From contig NZ_JAATEN010000015.1 in assembly GCF_012034935.1 (NCBI RefSeq), positions 92,857 to 156,856 on the forward strand: a DNA stretch of 64,000 bases, in the 5' to 3' direction. This document shows, piece by piece, positions 1 through 8,448 of this stretch (positions are counted from its first letter, which is position 1; each line of letters opens with the position of its first letter). The notes below the pieces were generated by a model. The model ran no database searches. It was given only the letters and a program-made list of their open reading frames with translations, and was not told the DNA's origin. Position numbers and translations under genes: made by a program. The DNA comes from Streptomyces zingiberis (GTDB taxonomy: Bacteria > Actinomycetota > Actinomycetes > Streptomycetales > Streptomycetaceae).

Positions 1-243
1 GAGCGGGGTGTGCCGGCCCCGCGGGCCCGGGGCCGGCGGGAGGACTCGGCCGTCACCGAGCGGCGTATCGTCGAACTGATCGGCGAGGGCCTGACCAACC
101 GGCAGATCGCGCTGCGCCTGAGGATCAGTGAGAAGACGGTGGAGAACCACCTGACCCGGCTGTTCGCCCGCACGGGGGTCCGTTCCCGCGTCGAACTGGC
201 CGCGGTCAGCCTGGGCGGCCGGCTGACGCGTACGGTGACCTGA
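1..243 (+). CDS. LuxR-family regulator, C-terminal part only
   Basis: The reading frame is open from base 1, so the gene begins upstream of the window and only about 80 C-terminal residues are seen. They form a LuxR/GerE helix-turn-helix: an ELIGEGLTNRQIA helix followed by the recognition stretch SEKTVENHLTRLF, which is typical of DNA-binding domains of response regulators and LAL-type activators. The sensory or receiver part is missing, so the class cannot be assigned. It runs in the same direction as the terpenoid genes that start 230 bases later, which makes a pathway activator plausible. That role is inferred from position only. Confidence 0.85.
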   Translation, partial: ERGVPAPRARGRREDSAVTERRIVELIGEGLTNRQIALRLRISEKTVENHLTRLFARTGVRSRVELAAVSLGGRLTRTVT

Positions 244-460
244 GCACCGCGCCGTCAGCGTCAGCGCCACCGCCACCGCCCCGGGCCCGCGCTCCCCGCG
301 GCTCGGGGCACACGCGCCGGCCGCCGCTGCCGCCCGGGACGGCCCCCACCGTCCCGCCACCGCCCCGTCACCGCCCAGGTCCCGGGCCAAAGATGCCAAC
401 CCCCGGTCCCACTCGGGCCCAGGCGGGCCGCCGGTGACGACAGTCCCCCGGCCTCCTCCT

Positions 461-466
461 TAGCGT
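461..466 (+). promoter_or_regulatory. putative -10 box of a leaderless promoter
   Basis: TAGCGT is followed by exactly seven bases and then the ATG of the first prenyl-synthase gene. No ribosome binding site precedes that ATG. This spacing is characteristic of leaderless actinobacterial transcripts. No convincing -35 box was found, so it may depend on an activator. Confidence 0.5.
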
Positions 467-473
467 CGTACTC

Positions 474-1463
474 ATGACCGACGTCGATGTTCCTCAGGTC
501 GCTGATCCCGAAGTGGCAGCCATCGTGCGGGCCGAGGTCGAGAGCCGGTGGCCGCACGACGTTTCCGGCCTCGATGAGCTGGTGCGCTACGCGCTGGTGC
601 CCTTCGGGAAGATGATGGGCCCCTGGCTGGTGGTCCGATCCAGTCTCGTGGTGGGAGGTGACGTGGCCACCGTCCTTCCCGCGGCGGTGGCTCTGGAATG
701 TATCCAGGTCGGCGCGATGATGCACGACGACATCATCGACAGCGACGGAGAACGGCGCGCCAAGCCGGCCGCGCACACGGTGTACGGAAAGCCCGCGGCG
801 ATCGTCGGCGGCGACGGGCTGTACTTCCACGGCTTCGGCGCCCTCGCCGAATGCCGGGCGGCGGGAGCCCCCGCGCCGCGGGTGGCGGACGCGCTGACGG
901 TGCTGTCCAAGGCCGGACTGCGGATCGGGGACGCGGCCCTCCGGGAGATCCGGATGAGCCGCGAGGTCTGCTCCGTCGACGACTACCTCGACATGATCGC
1001 GGACAAGAGCGGCGCCCTGCTGTGGATGGCCTGCGGTGTCGGCGCCACCCTGGGCGGCGCCGACGACACGGAGCTGAAGGCGCTCAGCGAGTACAGCGAC
1101 CAGCTGGGCATCGCCTACCAGATACGCGACGACCTGATGGCCTACGACGGCACGCGGGCGGGTAAACCGAACGTCTCCGACATCCGTAACGGCCGCCCCA
1201 CCCTGCCGGTCCTGCTCGCCCACGAACGCGCCTCCGCCGCACGGCAGCGGCGGATCGAGACCCTGCTCGCCGACATCTCGGTCCCGGTCGGCGAGCGCTA
1301 CGAGGCCATGGCCGAACTCGTCCACGCGTACGACGGAGCGGCGGCGGCCCGCGAGGTGTCACACCGCCATGTGCGGATGGCCGCCGCCGCGCTGGAAGCC
1401 CTGCCACCCGGTGTGCACCGGGACGCGCTGATGGACCTCACCGTGCCCGGTCGCCTCGTGTGA
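474..1463 (+). CDS. Isoprenyl diphosphate synthase-like prenyltransferase with altered IPP site
   Basis: A 329-residue all-helical trans-prenyltransferase. The first Asp-rich motif (DDIIDSD, from residue 85, with the RR pair at 94-95) and the second (QIRDD plus YD, near 217-225) are intact, so Mg2+-dependent binding of an allylic diphosphate is expected. The IPP-binding motif normally reads GGKxxRP. Here it is FGKMMGP (44-50): the arginine is glycine, whereas the paralogue at 3880 keeps GGKMVRP. Fungal indole-diterpene pathways (PaxC type) use a protein of this fold to prenylate an indole acceptor rather than IPP. By analogy this gene may transfer a prenyl chain to a non-IPP acceptor, but an ordinary chain-length synthase is not excluded. 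The start has no Shine-Dalgarno sequence and looks leaderless. Confidence 0.85.
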   Translation: MTDVDVPQVADPEVAAIVRAEVESRWPHDVSGLDELVRYALVPFGKMMGPWLVVRSSLVVGGDVATVLPAAVALECIQVGAMMHDDIIDSDGERRAKPAAHTVYGKPAAIVGGDGLYFHGFGALAECRAAGAPAPRVADALTVLSKAGLRIGDAALREIRMSREVCSVDDYLDMIADKSGALLWMACGVGATLGGADDTELKALSEYSDQLGIAYQIRDDLMAYDGTRAGKPNVSDIRNGRPTLPVLLAHERASAARQRRIETLLADISVPVGERYEAMAELVHAYDGAAAAREVSHRHVRMAAAALEALPPGVHRDALMDLTVPGRLV

Positions 1464-1508
1464 CACGAGCGGTGCGTGGAGCGCGACTCACCCCGAGGAG
1501 CTGGCCCG

Positions 1509-3644
1509 ATGCCCTATCCCACCTACGCCTCGTATCTCCGTCTGGACGAACTGCTCTCGTTGCAGCGGCCGTTGACACCGGCGGAGCAGCGGGAGCTGAG
1601 CGACAGTGAGCGGCTCTTCATCGTCGTGCACCAGGCGGCCGAGACCCTGCTCAGCCAGGCCCTCGTCGACCTGAGGCACCTCGACGACGGCCGGTGCGGA
1701 CCCGCGTGCACCACCTACCGGCTGGAACGGGCAGCACGGGTGGTGGACGCCCTGGTCGGGCAGTTGACGCTGCTCCGCCGCACGCTGCGCCGGGAGGACT
1801 TCATGGGCTTCCGGGACCGGTTCGGCACGGCGAGCGGGCTGGAGTCGGAGCAGTTCAAGGAGTTGTTCGCGCGGGTCAGGCGGCTGACGCGGCAGGCCGG
1901 CGGCGACCGCGTGCCCGAGGAGGCCCGCTGGCTCGGCGAGCTGGACGAGGCCGTGCGGCGCTGGCGGAGCACACACCTGGAACTGGTCGCCCACATGCTC
2001 GGCGACCAACCGGGTACGGCGGAGACCTCCGGCGCCCGGTTCCTGGCCGCCCGGCTGGACGACGCGCCCGCGGGCGCCCCGTCCGGCCGCCCGGCCACAT
2101 CACCGTCCCGGCCGGTCCGCGGCGATGCCCACGCGGCCCGGCCGGGGCACGGGGACGGCCCGGCCCCCCGTCCCGGTCAGGGGGACACCCCGGCCCCCGG
2201 GCCGGACCGCGGCGGCGCCCCCGCCGCGGGGCTCCCGGCGGTCTCCCCACCGCCGGCCCCGCTGCCCGCGCCGTCCGCGCCGGCGGCGGGGGCCCGGCTG
2301 GGGCACGTGGCCGTCGTGGGCGGCAGCGTCGCGGGGCTGCTGGCCGCGCACGTCCTCGCGGACCACGCGGAGCGGGTGACCCTGCTGGAACGCGACACCT
2401 ACCCGGACGACCCCGGGCCCCGCGCGGGCGTCCCGCAGTCACGCCACACCCATGTGCTGCTGACCAGCGGGATGAACGCGCTGGAGGAGCTGATGCCCGG
2501 TCTGCTCGCCGAGCTGGCCCGGGCGGGTGCGCCGCGCCTGGCGGTGCCGGGGGACCTCGGGGTGTGGCAGGCGGGGCAGTGGATCTCCCGCCGCAACCCG
2601 TCCGAACCGATCCTCACCCCCTCCCGCCCCCTGCTGGACCACCACATCCGCCGCCGGGTCCTGGCCGGCTCCCGTATCGAGGTACGCACGGGGGCCGAGG
2701 TGACGGGGCTGCTCGGCCGGCCCGGGCAGATCACCGGGGTGCTCGTCCGGGAGCGTGGCGGCGGCCGGCACACCGCCCGGGAACTCACCGCCGACCTCGT
2801 GGTCGACGCCACCGGCCGGGGCGGCCGCACCCCCCAGTGGCTGGCCGGGCTGGGCGGCCGGACCCCCGCCGAGGAAGTGGTGGACACCGGGCGGGCCTAC
2901 GCCACCGGGGTGTTCCACGCCGACGAACCGGCGGCGGATCTCAGGGGGTTCTACATCGTGCCCGACGCCGGGCAGCCGTTCGGCGCCATCGTCCTGCCCG
3001 CGGAGGGCGACCGCTGGATGGTCACCCTCTCCGGTCCGCGCCACCACGCGCCGCCCACCGACCCGGAGGGCTTCACCGACTTCGCCGAGCGGCTGCCGCA
3101 CCCGGCCGTCCACAAGTGGCTGAGCGCCGCCGCCCCCCTGGGCCGGCCCGTGGGCTACCGGCAGACCGCCAACCGCCGCCGCCGCTACGACCGGCTGGGG
3201 CGGGAGAGCGCCGGACTGCTCGTCGTCGGGGACGCGGCCTGCGCGCTCAACCCCGTCTACGGGCAGGGCCTGTCGGTGGCGGCACTGGGCGCGGCCGCGC
3301 TCCGGAAGGAACTGGCCGGCGGGCGCGCCCCCACCCCGCACGACCTCCAACGGGCGGTGATGCGCGCCTCCCGCACGGCGTGGGAGGTGGCCACGGGAGC
3401 GGACAGCCCGATGCCCGGCGCCACCGGCAACGCGGTGCGGAGCGGCCCCGTCACCCGGCTGCTGGACCGGTACCTCGGCCGGGTGCGCGACCGGACAGCC
3501 GGCGACCCGGTGGTGTGCACGGCCAACCGCGACGTCCTGTTCCTGCTGGCCCCGCCCCACTCCCTGCTCACCTCCCCCCGGGTCCTGCGGCGGGCCCTGC
3601 TGACCCCCGCCGTGCCGACCTCCCGCGACCTGCCCACCCCCTGA
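1509..3644 (+). CDS. Tryptophan 2,3-dioxygenase-like domain fused to FAD-dependent epoxidase/monooxygenase
   Basis: A 711-residue two-domain protein. Residues 1-185 match the TDO fold end to end: YASYL..LL near the start, the distal histidine in FIVVHQ (H41), DFMGFRDRF with the carboxylate-binding arginine position (about R102), SGLESEQFKELF, and a W...H stretch whose H156 matches the heme-ligand position. It is much shorter than ordinary TDO (about 280-310 residues). A Pro/Gly/Ala-rich linker (about 186-262) leads to an FAD oxidoreductase with a Rossmann motif (VAVVGGSVAG, near 267) and a late GD motif (VVGDAACALNP). The second domain resembles squalene-epoxidase-like enzymes that epoxidise prenyl chains before cyclisation. 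ATG 1509 is preferred because GAGGAG lies seven bases upstream; a GTG at 1476 is in frame. The reaction of the TDO domain is unknown. Confidence 0.85.
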   Translation: MPYPTYASYLRLDELLSLQRPLTPAEQRELSDSERLFIVVHQAAETLLSQALVDLRHLDDGRCGPACTTYRLERAARVVDALVGQLTLLRRTLRREDFMGFRDRFGTASGLESEQFKELFARVRRLTRQAGGDRVPEEARWLGELDEAVRRWRSTHLELVAHMLGDQPGTAETSGARFLAARLDDAPAGAPSGRPATSPSRPVRGDAHAARPGHGDGPAPRPGQGDTPAPGPDRGGAPAAGLPAVSPPPAPLPAPSAPAAGARLGHVAVVGGSVAGLLAAHVLADHAERVTLLERDTYPDDPGPRAGVPQSRHTHVLLTSGMNALEELMPGLLAELARAGAPRLAVPGDLGVWQAGQWISRRNPSEPILTPSRPLLDHHIRRRVLAGSRIEVRTGAEVTGLLGRPGQITGVLVRERGGGRHTARELTADLVVDATGRGGRTPQWLAGLGGRTPAEEVVDTGRAYATGVFHADEPAADLRGFYIVPDAGQPFGAIVLPAEGDRWMVTLSGPRHHAPPTDPEGFTDFAERLPHPAVHKWLSAAAPLGRPVGYRQTANRRRRYDRLGRESAGLLVVGDAACALNPVYGQGLSVAALGAAALRKELAGGRAPTPHDLQRAVMRASRTAWEVATGADSPMPGATGNAVRSGPVTRLLDRYLGRVRDRTAGDPVVCTANRDVLFLLAPPHSLLTSPRVLRRALLTPAVPTSRDLPTP

Positions 3645-3649
3645 GCCCC

Positions 3650-3750
3650 TGACCGCCCTGAGCCCTTGACCGTTCTGAGCCCCCTGGCCGTTCTGAGCCC
3701 CCTGGCCGTTCTGAGCCCCCTGACCGTTCTGACCGCCCTGATCAACCCGT
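3650..3750 (+). repeat. Imperfect tandem repeat, unit about 21 bases
   Basis: The gap after the fusion gene is built of successive variants of CTGAGCCCCCTGGCCGTT, repeated about five times with small changes. No coding function is seen. It probably arose by slippage and separates two genes of the cluster. Confidence 0.7.
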
Positions 3751-3879
3751 GACCAGCACGAGCAGACAGCGAAGGTGCACCATGCGACACGCCAGTGCGT
3801 ACCCGGACCGTCCGCGCGCGGACCGGTCCCGGACGTCTTCCCGTCACCCCCTCCGCCGCGCGGACGGCCGGTGGGGCTC

Positions 3880-4905
3880 ATGACGACGACCCCGGTCCGG
3901 GCCCTCACCCCGGTCCTCGACACCGGCCGGACGACGCTCGGCCCCGCCCTGCGCGACGCCGTCCGCTCCCACCTGGGCGAGCAGATGAGCCGGATCGCCG
4001 GCTACCACTTCGGGTGGGCGGACGCCGACGGGCTCCCCACCGGCAGCTGGGGCGGGAAGATGGTCCGGCCCGGCCTGGCGCTGCTGTCCGCGCGCGCGGC
4101 GGGCGCGCCGGCCGAGGACGGCCTCCCCGCGGCGCTCGCCGTGGAGCTCGTGCACAACTTCTCCCTGGTGCACGACGACATCATGGACGGCGACGAGACC
4201 CGGCGCGGCCGCCCCACCGCGTGGACCGTCTTCGGTGTGCCGGACGCCGTCCTGGCCGGGGACGCGATGGCCACCGCGGCCACCTCCGTGCTGCTGGAGG
4301 CCCCGGGCCCGGGCGCCCGGGCCGCCACCCTGTCGCTGATGACCGCCACCCAGCGGATGATCGACGGCCAGACCGCCGACGTCGGGTTCGAGCGGCGTGA
4401 CGACGTGACCCTGGCCGAGTGCCTGCGCATGGCCGGCGACAAGACGGGCGCGCTGCTCGGCTGCGCCTGCTCCCTCGGCGCCGAACTGGTGGGCGGGGAG
4501 CAGGTCCTGGTCGAGAACCTCCGCGCCTTCGGCGAGCACATCGGGCTCGCCTTCCAGCTCGTCGACGACCTGCTGGGCATCTGGGGCGACACGGAGCGGG
4601 CCGGGAAGCGGGTGGGCGCGGACCTGTGGGCCCGCAAGAAGTCCCTGCCGGTGGTGGCCGCGCTGAACGCACCCGGATCGGAGGAGCTGCGCGCCCTCTA
4701 CCTGGGCGCCGAGCCCCTCACCGAGAGCGACGTCCGGCAGGTCACCGCACTCGTGGAACGCGCCGGCGGGCGGGACTGGGCCCAGGACGAGGCCGCCCGG
4801 CAGATCACCGCCGCGGAGGAGTGCCTCGCCGCCGCCCCCCTCCCCGGCGGCGTGCGCGCCGAGTTCCTGGAGATCGCCGGATTCATCCTGGGCAGGCAGC
4901 TGTGA
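3880..4905 (+). CDS. Geranylgeranyl diphosphate synthase-like polyprenyl synthetase
   Basis: A 341-residue trans-isoprenyl diphosphate synthase. Every canonical motif is present: GGKMVRP (58-64) for IPP, DDIMDGD (from residue 100) followed by RR, DKTGALL, and the second Asp-rich motif FQLVDDLLGIWGD. It should condense IPP with an allylic primer to a linear C15-C20 diphosphate. Sequence style and context favour GGPP, but chain length cannot be read reliably from the sequence. ATG 3880 follows a weak purine stretch (GGTGGGG). An in-frame GTG start upstream at 3775 would add a low-complexity leader and is less likely. It is the second prenyl synthase of the cluster and presumably feeds the enzyme at 474. 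Confidence 0.9.
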   Translation: MTTTPVRALTPVLDTGRTTLGPALRDAVRSHLGEQMSRIAGYHFGWADADGLPTGSWGGKMVRPGLALLSARAAGAPAEDGLPAALAVELVHNFSLVHDDIMDGDETRRGRPTAWTVFGVPDAVLAGDAMATAATSVLLEAPGPGARAATLSLMTATQRMIDGQTADVGFERRDDVTLAECLRMAGDKTGALLGCACSLGAELVGGEQVLVENLRAFGEHIGLAFQLVDDLLGIWGDTERAGKRVGADLWARKKSLPVVAALNAPGSEELRALYLGAEPLTESDVRQVTALVERAGGRDWAQDEAARQITAAEECLAAAPLPGGVRAEFLEIAGFILGRQL

Positions 4906-5101
4906 GGCGGCACCACCCCGCCCGGCGGGACGCGCGGCCCTCCGGCGGCGGACCGCCCGCCGCGCGCCGCTCCCCGGCCCGCGCCGGCCATGCCACCCGC
5001 GCCACCGCGCCCGTTCCGCCCGTTCCGGCCGTTCCGGGGCGGTGTCGCGTGGCCGCGCGGAACGCCGTCCCTTGTTCCCTGACGCACAGAGAGGCCCGCT
5101 C

Positions 5102-6322
5102 ATGACCGAGTCCGCAGCCATTCCCATCGGGGGACGGGCCGCCGGCTGCCCGTTCGCCCCCGCGCCGGAACTCACCGCGGCGCAGAAGGACCCGGAACTG
5201 CCCCGGGCCACCGTGCCCAGCCCACTGCTGGGCGCCTTCGACGCGGTGATCGTCACCCGTTACGAGGACGTCAAGACCGTGCTCGCGGACGACCAGCTCC
5301 GCATGGGCGGGTCGATGCCCTACCAGGCGGGCAACCTGCTGAGCTACGACGGCCCGGAACACACCCGGCTGCGGCGCATGCTGACCGGGTCGTTCACGAC
5401 CAAGCGGGCGCGGGAGCTGCGCCCGCGGATCGAGGACGTCGTCAACTCCGCCCTGGACGCGGTGGAGGAGGCCGGCCGGGGCGCGGACCTGGTGCGGACC
5501 TTCTGCACCCCCATCCCGACGGCCGTCATCTGCGAACTGCTCGGCGTGCCCTACGCGGACCGTGAGGAGTTCCAGCGCCGCACCGCGATCGCGCTGGACT
5601 TCACCACCAGCCGCGAGGTGCAGATGGAGAAGGCCGCCGAGATGGAGGCCTACATGGCCGGGCTCGTCGCCCGCCACCGGGAGGACCCGGGCGACAACGT
5701 CCTGGGCCGGGTGGTGCGCGACTTCGGCGACCAGCTCACCGACAGCGAACTCGCCGGCATCGGCAACATGCTGCTCATCGCCGGGCACGAGACGATCGCC
5801 TCCACCCTCTCGGCCGGGATCGCCCTGCTGCTGCGCAACCCCGACCAGCTCGCGGTGGTGCGCGACGACCCCTCGGCCGTCGACGGGGCCGTCGAGGAGC
5901 TGCTGCGCTTCTGCGCGCCGGCCGCCATCCTGCCGCGCCAGGCGGCCGGGAACATCTGCGTGCGCGACCAGGAGATCAAGGCGGGCGAACGGGTCGTGGC
6001 GTCCGCCCTGGCCGCCAACCGGGACCCCGGCCGGGCGGACCAGGCCGGCCTGGCCGAGAGGTCCGACCGGTCCGACCGGGCCGATGACGGTGTCCCCCTC
6101 GACGAGCTGGACGTGCGCCGTCCCCCGCAGCGCCACCTCGCCTTCGGCTTCGGCCCGCACCAGTGCCTCGGCCAGCAGCTCGCGCGCATGGAGCTGCGGG
6201 TCGCGCTGCCCGCCCTGTTCAACCGGTTCCCGGAGCTGCGGCCCACCGTCCCGCACGACGAGGTCGACTACCGGACCAACGCCCTGGTCTTCGGCGTGAA
6301 CGAGCTGCCGGTCACCTGGTGA
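5102..6322 (+). CDS. Cytochrome P450
   Basis: A 406-residue soluble class I P450. The I-helix oxygen-activation motif is AGHET, the K-helix ExxR is EELLR, and the heme-binding loop is FGFGPHQCLG with the cysteine ligand. Length and the N-terminal style (GCPFAPAPEL) fit the actinobacterial CYP105/CYP107-like group. A short Asp/Arg/Ser-rich insertion (RSDRSDRADDG) lies before the heme loop. GAGAGG eight bases upstream supports ATG 5102. It sits 76 bases ahead of its likely redox partner, the ferredoxin at 6399. A tailoring oxidation of the terpenoid product is the probable role. No ferredoxin reductase gene is present in the window. Confidence 0.95.
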   Translation: MTESAAIPIGGRAAGCPFAPAPELTAAQKDPELPRATVPSPLLGAFDAVIVTRYEDVKTVLADDQLRMGGSMPYQAGNLLSYDGPEHTRLRRMLTGSFTTKRARELRPRIEDVVNSALDAVEEAGRGADLVRTFCTPIPTAVICELLGVPYADREEFQRRTAIALDFTTSREVQMEKAAEMEAYMAGLVARHREDPGDNVLGRVVRDFGDQLTDSELAGIGNMLLIAGHETIASTLSAGIALLLRNPDQLAVVRDDPSAVDGAVEELLRFCAPAAILPRQAAGNICVRDQEIKAGERVVASALAANRDPGRADQAGLAERSDRSDRADDGVPLDELDVRRPPQRHLAFGFGPHQCLGQQLARMELRVALPALFNRFPELRPTVPHDEVDYRTNALVFGVNELPVTW

Positions 6323-6385
6323 GACCGGGAGACCTGGCGAGGCCGGGAGACCTGGCGAGGCCGGGAGACCTGGTGAGACCTGAGA
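6319..6385 (+). repeat. Tandem repeat of about 19 bases between P450 and ferredoxin genes
   Basis: Three near-identical copies of GGCGAGGCCGGGAGACCT-type units fill the intergenic gap and end in GAGAGGGGAG, the ferredoxin ribosome binding site. The repeated GGGAGA purine stretches could act as additional weak ribosome entry sites. That is speculative. Confidence 0.65.
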
Positions 6386-6398
6386 GAGGGGAGAAGCC

Positions 6399-6614
6399 AT
6401 GAAGGTGGAGACCGACGAGAACCGGTGTATCGCGGTCGGCAACTGCGCCGCGGTCGCGCCGGCGGTCTTCGACCAGAACGACGAGGACGGCACGGTGCTC
6501 CTGCTGGACGCGGCTCCGCCGGAGCGCGAGCACGCCGAGGTCCGGGCGGCCGCCCTGCGGTGCCCGGCCTCGGCCATCACCGTGCACGAGAAGGCGGGGT
6601 CCGGCGATGACTGA
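6399..6614 (+). CDS. [3Fe-4S] ferredoxin
   Basis: A 71-residue ferredoxin of the type that serves bacterial P450s. Cysteines C10 and C16 lie in CIAVGNC, and C54 lies in RCPASAI. The spacing, lacking the fourth ligand, indicates a [3Fe-4S] cluster. Acidic residues (DQNDEDG) fit electrostatic docking to a P450. A strong GAGAGGGGAG site precedes ATG 6399. Its last bases overlap the start of the next gene (6607), so translation is probably coupled. It most likely delivers electrons to the P450 at 5102, with a reductase encoded elsewhere. Confidence 0.95.
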   Translation: MKVETDENRCIAVGNCAAVAPAVFDQNDEDGTVLLLDAAPPEREHAEVRAAALRCPASAITVHEKAGSGDD

Positions 6615-8448
6615 CGACCCGATCGCGCCGGCGGCCCGGCCCGCTCCCGGGGTGCCCGCATGTGACCGGGAGGTGCCGGTGCTCGTCGTCGGCGGTGGCG
6701 GCTGCGGACTCGCGGCGTCGGTCTTCCTGTCCGACGCCGGCGTGGACCATCTGCTGGTGGAGCGCCGCGAGTCGACCTCGGTGCTCCCCAGGGCGCACTA
6801 CCTGAACCAGCGCACGATGGAGATCTTCCGCCAGTACGGCATCGCCGACGACGTCTACCGGATCAGCGCCCCGCTCGCCCATATGAGCGAGATCGTGTGG
6901 ACCACCTCGCTCGCCGGGGACGGCCCGCTGGACGCCCGTGAGCTGCACCGGATGGACGCGTTCGGCGGCGGCGGCACGGCCGGGCCCTACGCGGCCGACA
7001 GCCCCGGCCCCTCGACCAACCTCCCGCAGCACCGGCTCGAACCCCTGCTGCGCCGGCACGCGGAGCGGCGGGAGCGGGCCGAACTCCTCTTCCACCACGA
7101 GATGACGGAGTTCACCCAGGACGAGACCGGCGTGACCGCGCTGATCACCGACCGCTCCACCGGCCGGACGAGCACCGTCCGCGCCCGCTATCTGCTGGGC
7201 GCCGACGGCGGCCGGAGCATCGGCCGGTCGCTCTCCATCCCGATGGACGGCGCCGGCGGCGGCTTCACCATCATCTCGGTCCACTTCAGCGCGGACCTCT
7301 CGCGCTGGTGGCCCGGCGACTCGGTCCTGATGACCCACATCATCAGCCCCCAGGGCGAGGTGTCCGTGGTCGTCGCCACCGGGCCCGAGTGGGGCCTGGC
7401 CTCCGACGAGTGGGCGCTGCACTTCCGGGTGCACCCCGGGGCCGAGGTGGACCTCGGCACGGAGGCGATCGCCGCCCGGGTGCGGGAGCTGCTGAAGCTG
7501 CCCGCGGAGCTGGACGTGCTCGTCCGCCACGTCAGCGAGTACCGGCCGGAGGCCGTCGTGGCCCGGTCCTTCCAGGACCGGCGGGTCTTCCTCGCCGGGG
7601 ACGCCGCGCACCGGCAGCCGCCGGCCGCCGGCGGTGGCCTCAACACGGCGGTCCAGGACGCGCACAACATCGCGTGGAAGCTCGGCGCCGTCGTCTCCGG
7701 CCGGGCCGAGCCGGCCCTGCTGGACACCTACGAGGCGGAGCGGCTGCCCGTCGCGACCCGCAACGTGCGCTGGGCCATGGCCTGCCTGCGCAACTACGGG
7801 GTGCTGTTCGCGAGCCTCGGCATGGTGCCCGGGCAGCCGGAGGCCACCCTGGCCGGTTTCGGCGAACTCCTCTCCGACTCCCCGATGGGGGAGACCCGGC
7901 GGACCGTGACGCGCGAGGTGTTCGCCACCCAGCGCATCGAGTACCAGGCGCACGACATCGAACTCGGCCACTCCTACCCCTCCGGGGCGGTCGTCCCGGA
8001 CGGCACCCCGCCGCCGCCCCGCGACCCCCTCGGCGCGGTCCACCACCCCGTCACCAGGCCCGGCCATCGGCTGCCGCACGCGTGGCTGCGGCACGGGGAC
8101 ACCCGGGTGTCGACGCTCGACCTCGTCGGCCGGCACGCCGGCTTCGTGCTGATCACCGGTCCGCTCAGCGAGGTCTGGGAGGTCGCGGCGAAGAAGGCCG
8201 CGGACACCTACGGGGTGGCGGTCACCGTCGTCTCCGTCGGGAACGCCCCCGGCACCGCCGACCACTGGGACGACGAGGGCACCTGGGCCGCCGTCCGCGG
8301 GACCGAGGACGACGGGGCGCTGCTCGTGCGGCCGGACCAGCACGTCGCCTGGCGCGCCGAGCGCCCGGGGCCGCAGCCCGACCGGGACCTCGGCGGGGCC
8401 CTCCGCCGGGTCCTCGGCCACCCCGACGCCACGGCCGCCGGGGGGTGA
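6607..8448 (+). CDS. Group A FAD-dependent monooxygenase (PheA/TfdB-like hydroxylase)
   Basis: A 613-residue FAD hydroxylase. It has the N-terminal dinucleotide motif (VLVVGGGGCGLAAS), the DG motif (LLGADGGRS), and a GD motif in AGDAAHRQPPAAGGGLN that contacts FAD ribityl. A C-terminal thioredoxin-like extension follows, as in phenol hydroxylases. This architecture fits NAD(P)H-dependent hydroxylation or epoxidation of an aromatic or polyketide-like ring, so no separate reductase is needed. It overlaps the ferredoxin gene by 8 bases and the following gene by 4 (GTGA), so it is part of one operon. In this cluster it probably oxidises the aromatic (indole-like) part or the cyclised terpenoid; the substrate is not visible from sequence. 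Confidence 0.92.
   Translation: MTDDPIAPAARPAPGVPACDREVPVLVVGGGGCGLAASVFLSDAGVDHLLVERRESTSVLPRAHYLNQRTMEIFRQYGIADDVYRISAPLAHMSEIVWTTSLAGDGPLDARELHRMDAFGGGGTAGPYAADSPGPSTNLPQHRLEPLLRRHAERRERAELLFHHEMTEFTQDETGVTALITDRSTGRTSTVRARYLLGADGGRSIGRSLSIPMDGAGGGFTIISVHFSADLSRWWPGDSVLMTHIISPQGEVSVVVATGPEWGLASDEWALHFRVHPGAEVDLGTEAIAARVRELLKLPAELDVLVRHVSEYRPEAVVARSFQDRRVFLAGDAAHRQPPAAGGGLNTAVQDAHNIAWKLGAVVSGRAEPALLDTYEAERLPVATRNVRWAMACLRNYGVLFASLGMVPGQPEATLAGFGELLSDSPMGETRRTVTREVFATQRIEYQAHDIELGHSYPSGAVVPDGTPPPPRDPLGAVHHPVTRPGHRLPHAWLRHGDTRVSTLDLVGRHAGFVLITGPLSEVWEVAAKKAADTYGVAVTVVSVGNAPGTADHWDDEGTWAAVRGTEDDGALLVRPDQHVAWRAERPGPQPDRDLGGALRRVLGHPDATAAGG

Noticed and set aside
2439..3923. 494-codon antisense frame over the FAD domain
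   Set aside because: Shadow frame; its QNGQGAQ repeats come from the intergenic tandem repeat.
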